64,000 bases of DNA, taken from positions 5,642,001 to 5,706,000 of the forward strand of contig NZ_CP076607.1 of assembly GCF_018966525.1 (NCBI RefSeq), in the 5' to 3' direction. Source of the stretch: Paenibacillus sophorae (GTDB taxonomy: Bacteria > Bacillota > Bacilli > Paenibacillales > Paenibacillaceae). Under the pieces are notes generated by a model. That model worked only from the letters and a program-made list of their open reading frames with translations. It did not search any database and was not told where the DNA came from. Every line of letters starts with the position of its first letter. The first letter of the stretch is position 1. Of the stretch, positions 60,917 through 64,000 are shown one piece after another. A program made the position numbers and the translations under genes.

Positions 60917-62056
60917 ATGTCATTTACAATGGAAGTCGTCAATCCGGAGAAGATCAAGTCGGCTATTGAGGAGCAGGTTAAGCCTGTGCCCGAGGAAGTA
61001 GCCCAGCTAAAGGAGCTGGCGGTAAACAATGTCTCCACGATCCTGGAGCTGGATATCGATTCATTGGAGAAGCGGAAAGAAATACTGCAGTCCATTGACA
61101 ATTTCGGCATGAGCTCTATGAAGTCATCGTCGGAGAAAAATTCTCTTTTGCAGGTGTCTGTGGGGAACCTGTCCAGAACGGGCGATGAAGGCGGCCAAGT
61201 CGCCAAGGGATTAACCGAGCTGCAGCTCCAGTTGAAGGATTTGGACCCGAGTGTTGTGGATTTTGCCAAGAGCGGTTTTTTGGGTAAGTTCTTTAACCCA
61301 TTGCGCAGCTACTTTGCCAAGTACCAGAAGGCGGATGCTGTCATTTCGGATATTATAACCTCTTTGGATAAGGGCAAGTCTGTGTTAAAAAATGATAATA
61401 CGACTTTGGAGTTTGAACAGCAGGCGCTGCGGGAGCTTACCAAAAAGCTGCAAAAGGAAATCCAGCTTGGCATGCTGATGGATGAAGAAATTGAGTCTCA
61501 GATTGAAGCGGCAAAATCACGTAATGAGTCGGAGGATAAAATCCGCTTCATTACCGAAGAAGTACTGTTTCCGCTGCGTCAGCGCGTGATGGATTTACAG
61601 CAGATGCAGGTTGTTAATCAACAGGGAATCATGGCGATCGAAGTCGTCATCCGAAATAATAAAGAGCTGATCCGCGGGGTGGACAGAGCCCGAAATGTGA
61701 CGGTTTCCGCCCTGAAAATCTCGGTTACCGTGGCCAGCGCGCTTTACAATCAAAGAATTGTCTTGAAAAAGATTGAGCTTCTTAACCAAACCACCAACGA
61801 TCTCATAAGCGGTACCTCCAAAATGCTGAAAGATCAGGGCGCGGCGATCCATAAGCAGTCTCTGGAAACGAGTATTTCGGTAGACACTTTAAAACAGGCT
61901 TTCACTGACGTGCTGTCGGCTCTCGATTCTATCAGCACATACAAGCAGGAGGCTCTTCCCAAAATGCGTGACACCATTAATCAGTTCAGAGAGCTGGCGG
62001 ATACCGGAGAACAGCAGATCCAGCGTTTGGAGAAAGGGCAAAAGTTGGGCCTGTAG
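60917..62056 (+). CDS. TelA/KlaA (toxic anion resistance) family protein
   Basis: 379 residues, a long all-helical cytoplasmic protein: VAQLKELAVNNVSTILELDIDSL, GKFFNPLRSYFAKYQKADAVI, LQQMQVVNQQGIMAIEVVIRNNKELIRGVDRARNVTVSALKISVTVA. These are the TelA core features, the last block (NQQ...A.E.I..N...LI....) being diagnostic. AGGAGG lies before the ATG. Family members confer resistance to tellurite or to cell-envelope-acting peptides, mechanism unknown. Third gene of the operon, followed by a terminator. Confidence 0.9.
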   Translation: MSFTMEVVNPEKIKSAIEEQVKPVPEEVAQLKELAVNNVSTILELDIDSLEKRKEILQSIDNFGMSSMKSSSEKNSLLQVSVGNLSRTGDEGGQVAKGLTELQLQLKDLDPSVVDFAKSGFLGKFFNPLRSYFAKYQKADAVISDIITSLDKGKSVLKNDNTTLEFEQQALRELTKKLQKEIQLGMLMDEEIESQIEAAKSRNESEDKIRFITEEVLFPLRQRVMDLQQMQVVNQQGIMAIEVVIRNNKELIRGVDRARNVTVSALKISVTVASALYNQRIVLKKIELLNQTTNDLISGTSKMLKDQGAAIHKQSLETSISVDTLKQAFTDVLSALDSISTYKQEALPKMRDTINQFRELADTGEQQIQRLEKGQKLGL

Positions 62057-62105
62057 CAGAAGTCGAAGAGGAATCCAATCGCCCCCCAACCCTATCCGTA
62101 TTCGC

Positions 62106-62153
62106 AAAAAACAGCAAGCCTCCAAGTCACCGGAAGCTTGCTGTTTGTATTTT
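62106..62153. terminator. Terminator, ACAGCAAGC/GCTTGCTGT type (copy 2)
   Basis: AAACAGCAAGC and GCTTGCTGTTT stem with a loop of about 18 bases that itself pairs; both ends are A/T-rich. Base for base it is close to the hairpin at 56205-56250, including the flanking GTATTTTC. Confidence 0.8.
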
Positions 62154-62211
62154 CTGGTCTTTGACCGCTTGCCAAACCGTCCATTATAGAGCAAATAGAG
62201 CGGTTACATTT

Positions 62212-62345
62212 TTACTGCAAACTTTCACGCATCGCACCCAGCACCAGGGTATATCCGTCAGGGTCTTTAATATAGGCGTTCTTAAATTCCCAATTGACAT
62301 GGATAAAGGTGTCCCTTCCGTAATCGGGACCTTGCAAGATCCGAA
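62212..62345 (-). pseudogene. C-terminal remnant of a glyoxalase/bleomycin-resistance (VOC) protein gene
   Basis: The minus-strand frame reads GRDTFIHVNWEFKNAYIKD, then PDGYTLVLGAMRESLQ and a stop. KDPDGYTLVLG is the VOC-domain end with the metal Glu position not included. The upstream part (N-terminal module) is missing and the frame is lost beyond about 62345, so it is a fragment. Nothing else recognisable lies in 62154-62211 or 62346-62469. Confidence 0.55.
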
Positions 62346-62469
62346 ACTAAACGAACTTGAATCGTAAATCCAAAACCCTCTTTCCGCCGGGCACTCTCGC
62401 TTCGCATGGGATTTGCCTCTGCCGTTAGTTCGTTCAAGATCCTTTCTCCTTTCACATGACGCCTAAGAT

Positions 62470-62485
62470 TGAGAATCCATTCTCA
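62470..62485. promoter_or_regulatory. 16-bp perfect palindrome near the glyoxalase remnant
   Basis: TGAGAAT-CC-ATTCTCA-type dyad just after the acyltransferase stop codon and upstream of the glyoxalase remnant on the minus strand. It resembles a Fur/PerR-sized 7-2-7 element (TGAnAAT...ATTnTCA), but the central spacing differs from the 7-1-7 Fur box. Confidence 0.35.
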
Positions 62486-63643
62486 TTATAGCCGGAATAA
62501 CAGCTTCACGACAGGAATCTTTTTCAGCAGCAGCACAACCCCAAGGGAAAGAATCAGCACGGCGGCTCCATAGATCAGGTTGGCAAGCAAATTCGTACTA
62601 AAGGGCAGCAGTTTATAGTAAGGAAGTGTAAACCAGCCGACAATGACATGAATGAAATAAATCCCCAGCGTATTCGAGCCGATGACCTCCATTCCCTTAG
62701 ACAGCCGGGGAGATTTACCTTGTTTGTAGCGGGAGGACAGGATAAAAAGGCCCGCGGTAACGATAAGGGTCATCACGGTATCGTACCCGTCAAAAACCGT
62801 ATCGAATACTTCCCCATTCGACTGACTCATGATTATCCCGTATCCGAGCAGCACAATCAGAGCAGTCAGAATGATCCCCGTCAACACCGGACTGCTGGGC
62901 CTGCGGAAACGGTTATCCTGCAGCTTGGCCTGCAGCCAACCGCCTAATATGAAATACACGATCGAAAAGGCAAAGAAGCCGTTAAATACATTGAAATTAT
63001 TGAAAAAGTTATAATTCTTCTCCAAATAATTGACCTTCATTACCCACTCTGCCGTATTGGCAATATTACTGAGGAGAACATTCCCGAAAGTAAGCAGAAA
63101 AGCCGTACCGAAGAAAAAGTAAAGCGGCCCTTTGTCATCCTTGTCATAGATTTCTTTAATCAAGGGAAACAGGATATACAGACAGACCAGCGTCTGCAGA
63201 AACCATAAATGGTTTATTCTAAACATCTTCCATTCGAGCAAGGCTTTGGCAAACTGAACTGCCGTATAGCTGTCGCCATTGATCGGAATCAGGATGGCCA
63301 GGGTCAGAATGCCCCAAACTACCGTCAGAATGCAGATCATGATGATTTTATGTATGTGCTTGCGGAGATTATAGCTCTTGTTCAGCATCAGCGCCCCGTT
63401 TACCATAAAGAACAGCGGAACCCCGGCACTGGCAATGCCTTTTACTCCATAATTTAAATAGGTGAAAAATGAAGGGTTGGTCAGGACATCGGTAGGAAGA
63501 TCGTTGAAATGATAAAAACAAACCAAATAAATGGCAACCACTTTAATCAGATCCAAATAAACCAATCGCTCCCGGGGTCTGATTTGGGGCCTGCCTTCGT
63601 GTTGAGCCGTTTGGGCAAGTTTGACAGGTGCTCCAGCCGCCAT
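62486..63643 (-). CDS. Acyltransferase_3 family membrane protein (OafA/surface polysaccharide type)
   Basis: 385 residues from ATG 63643 (GAGG 8 bases upstream; GTG 63652 is the alternative). About ten membrane spans. The first block (RLVYLDLIKVVAIYLVCFYHF) contains the catalytic His; VPLFFMVNGALML is the conserved TM segment and MFRINHLWFLQTL the second motif with His-Leu-Trp-Phe. It transfers an acyl group to a surface glycan or lipid from the cytoplasmic side. No partner polysaccharide genes are in view. Confidence 0.9.
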   Translation of the reverse strand: MAAGAPVKLAQTAQHEGRPQIRPRERLVYLDLIKVVAIYLVCFYHFNDLPTDVLTNPSFFTYLNYGVKGIASAGVPLFFMVNGALMLNKSYNLRKHIHKIIMICILTVVWGILTLAILIPINGDSYTAVQFAKALLEWKMFRINHLWFLQTLVCLYILFPLIKEIYDKDDKGPLYFFFGTAFLLTFGNVLLSNIANTAEWVMKVNYLEKNYNFFNNFNVFNGFFAFSIVYFILGGWLQAKLQDNRFRRPSSPVLTGIILTALIVLLGYGIIMSQSNGEVFDTVFDGYDTVMTLIVTAGLFILSSRYKQGKSPRLSKGMEVIGSNTLGIYFIHVIVGWFTLPYYKLLPFSTNLLANLIYGAAVLILSLGVVLLLKKIPVVKLLFRL

Positions 63644-63881
63644 CCCGCTCACCTCGATTTCACATTATTTATTGCCTGTCCGCTCCGGCGCCAGGCTGCT
63701 TTCATTTATTATATCAACGGAACCTTTTTACAACATTCTCCTTTTAGATGTCATGGAATAACTCTATATAGTGATGCGGGAGAAGGAACGTTATGTTAAG
63801 GAGCGCCGATAGTTCCGGGCCTCTGGAATAAAATGCAAGCCCCCTCCTCATACTATGTGCAAGAAAATGGAGGTGAATGTC

Positions 63882-64000
63882 ATGCCCAAAAATAGCGCCG
63901 ATCCCAAATACGACCGCGAAGATAATCGTGCGGATAAGAAACACAATCAACAGAATAACGATCATTTCACTGAAGAACCTCAGACACTTAGGAACCATAA
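63882..64000 (+). CDS. Small hydrophilic protein, 3' end outside window
   Basis: ATG 63882 follows GGAGGTGA with 5-base spacing. The visible 39 codons begin MPKNSADPKYDREDNRADKK and are rich in Asn, Asp, Lys and Gln, with no hydrophobic part; the frame is open to the right edge. It looks like a small, probably unstructured cytoplasmic or spore protein of unknown function. The hydrophobic ORF on the opposite strand (63744-63998) has no ribosome binding site and is judged a shadow. Confidence 0.5.
   Translation, partial: MPKNSADPKYDREDNRADKKHNQQNNDHFTEEPQTLRNH

Noticed and set aside
63744..63998. 84-codon hydrophobic minus-strand ORF at the right edge
   Set aside because: No ribosome binding site; the opposite strand has GGAGGTGA and a plausible hydrophilic ORF.

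Overview
The window looks like a chromosomal segment of a spore-forming Bacillota of the Paenibacillus type. The evidence is GerA-type germination genes, S-layer homology (SLH) domains, strong AGGAGG ribosome binding sites with occasional GTG/TTG starts, cell-wall amidases with SH3 repeats, and mid-GC genes interrupted by one clearly AT-rich accessory block (about 23.6-30.1 kb). No rRNA, tRNA, CRISPR array or intact insertion sequence was found.

Region 1 (1-10.05 kb) is a nitrogenase-like redox locus on the minus strand. One operon runs metK, a NifH-like iron protein, two nitrogenase component-1-like subunits, and a radical-SAM protein, ending at a terminator. It starts from a clear promoter followed by a structured leader. 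Directly downstream, a second operon with its own promoter and an attenuator-like leader encodes a SsuB/TauB-type ABC ATPase, two SsuC/TauC-type permeases and a FAD oxidoreductase that runs off the window edge. The cysteine pattern (three Cys in one subunit, one in the other) suggests a simple shared Fe-S cluster rather than a P-cluster. The substrate is unknown; a sulfur- or nitrogen-containing small molecule is a reasonable guess.

Region 2 (10-23.6 kb) is mixed chromosomal backbone: a frameshifted PQQ-like propeller gene, a deleted phosphotransferase remnant, FAH hydrolase, HAD phosphatase, LLM oxidoreductase, SH3-amidase, a free-standing DAHP-synthase-type ferredoxin-like domain, namA, a divergently split gerA set, a lipoprotein, a Nudix hydrolase and small hypotheticals.

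Region 3 (23.7-38.95 kb) is a polymorphic-toxin locus. A cyclic di-GMP-I riboswitch leads an operon of an SLH-anchored propeller protein translationally coupled (ATGA overlap) to a 2198-residue RHS/YD-repeat protein that carries a Hint domain and a small RNase-like C-terminal tip, then its probable immunity gene. Downstream lie displaced RHS 3' ends. One carries a GIY-YIG nuclease tip with an LRR-type probable immunity gene, and one is fused to an immunity-like sequence. A series of decayed immunity genes follows.

Region 4 (39-45.3 kb) holds small regulated units: an aldo/keto reductase with a MerR regulator (both promoters have 19-bp spacers), an MFS exporter/TetR/SnoaL group with five copies of one 14-bp operator, and a decayed arsenic locus (broken arsB and a fused arsR pair).

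Region 5 (45.3-56.2 kb) is a nine-gene catabolic operon behind a GntR/FCD regulator gene: amino-acid ABC transporter, nitrilase-type amidase, DoeA-like M24 protein, divergent SDR, M20 hydrolase, aminotransferase and DHDPS-family lyase. An enolase-superfamily enzyme is divergent. Two identical 18-bp perfect palindromes sit in the divergent promoter region.

Region 6 (56.2-64 kb) contains a quinone oxidoreductase, an XRE/MmyB-type regulator, a three-gene operon (membrane coiled-coil protein, SBP-VWA fusion, TelA-family protein), a glyoxalase remnant, an acyltransferase and the start of a small hydrophilic ORF.
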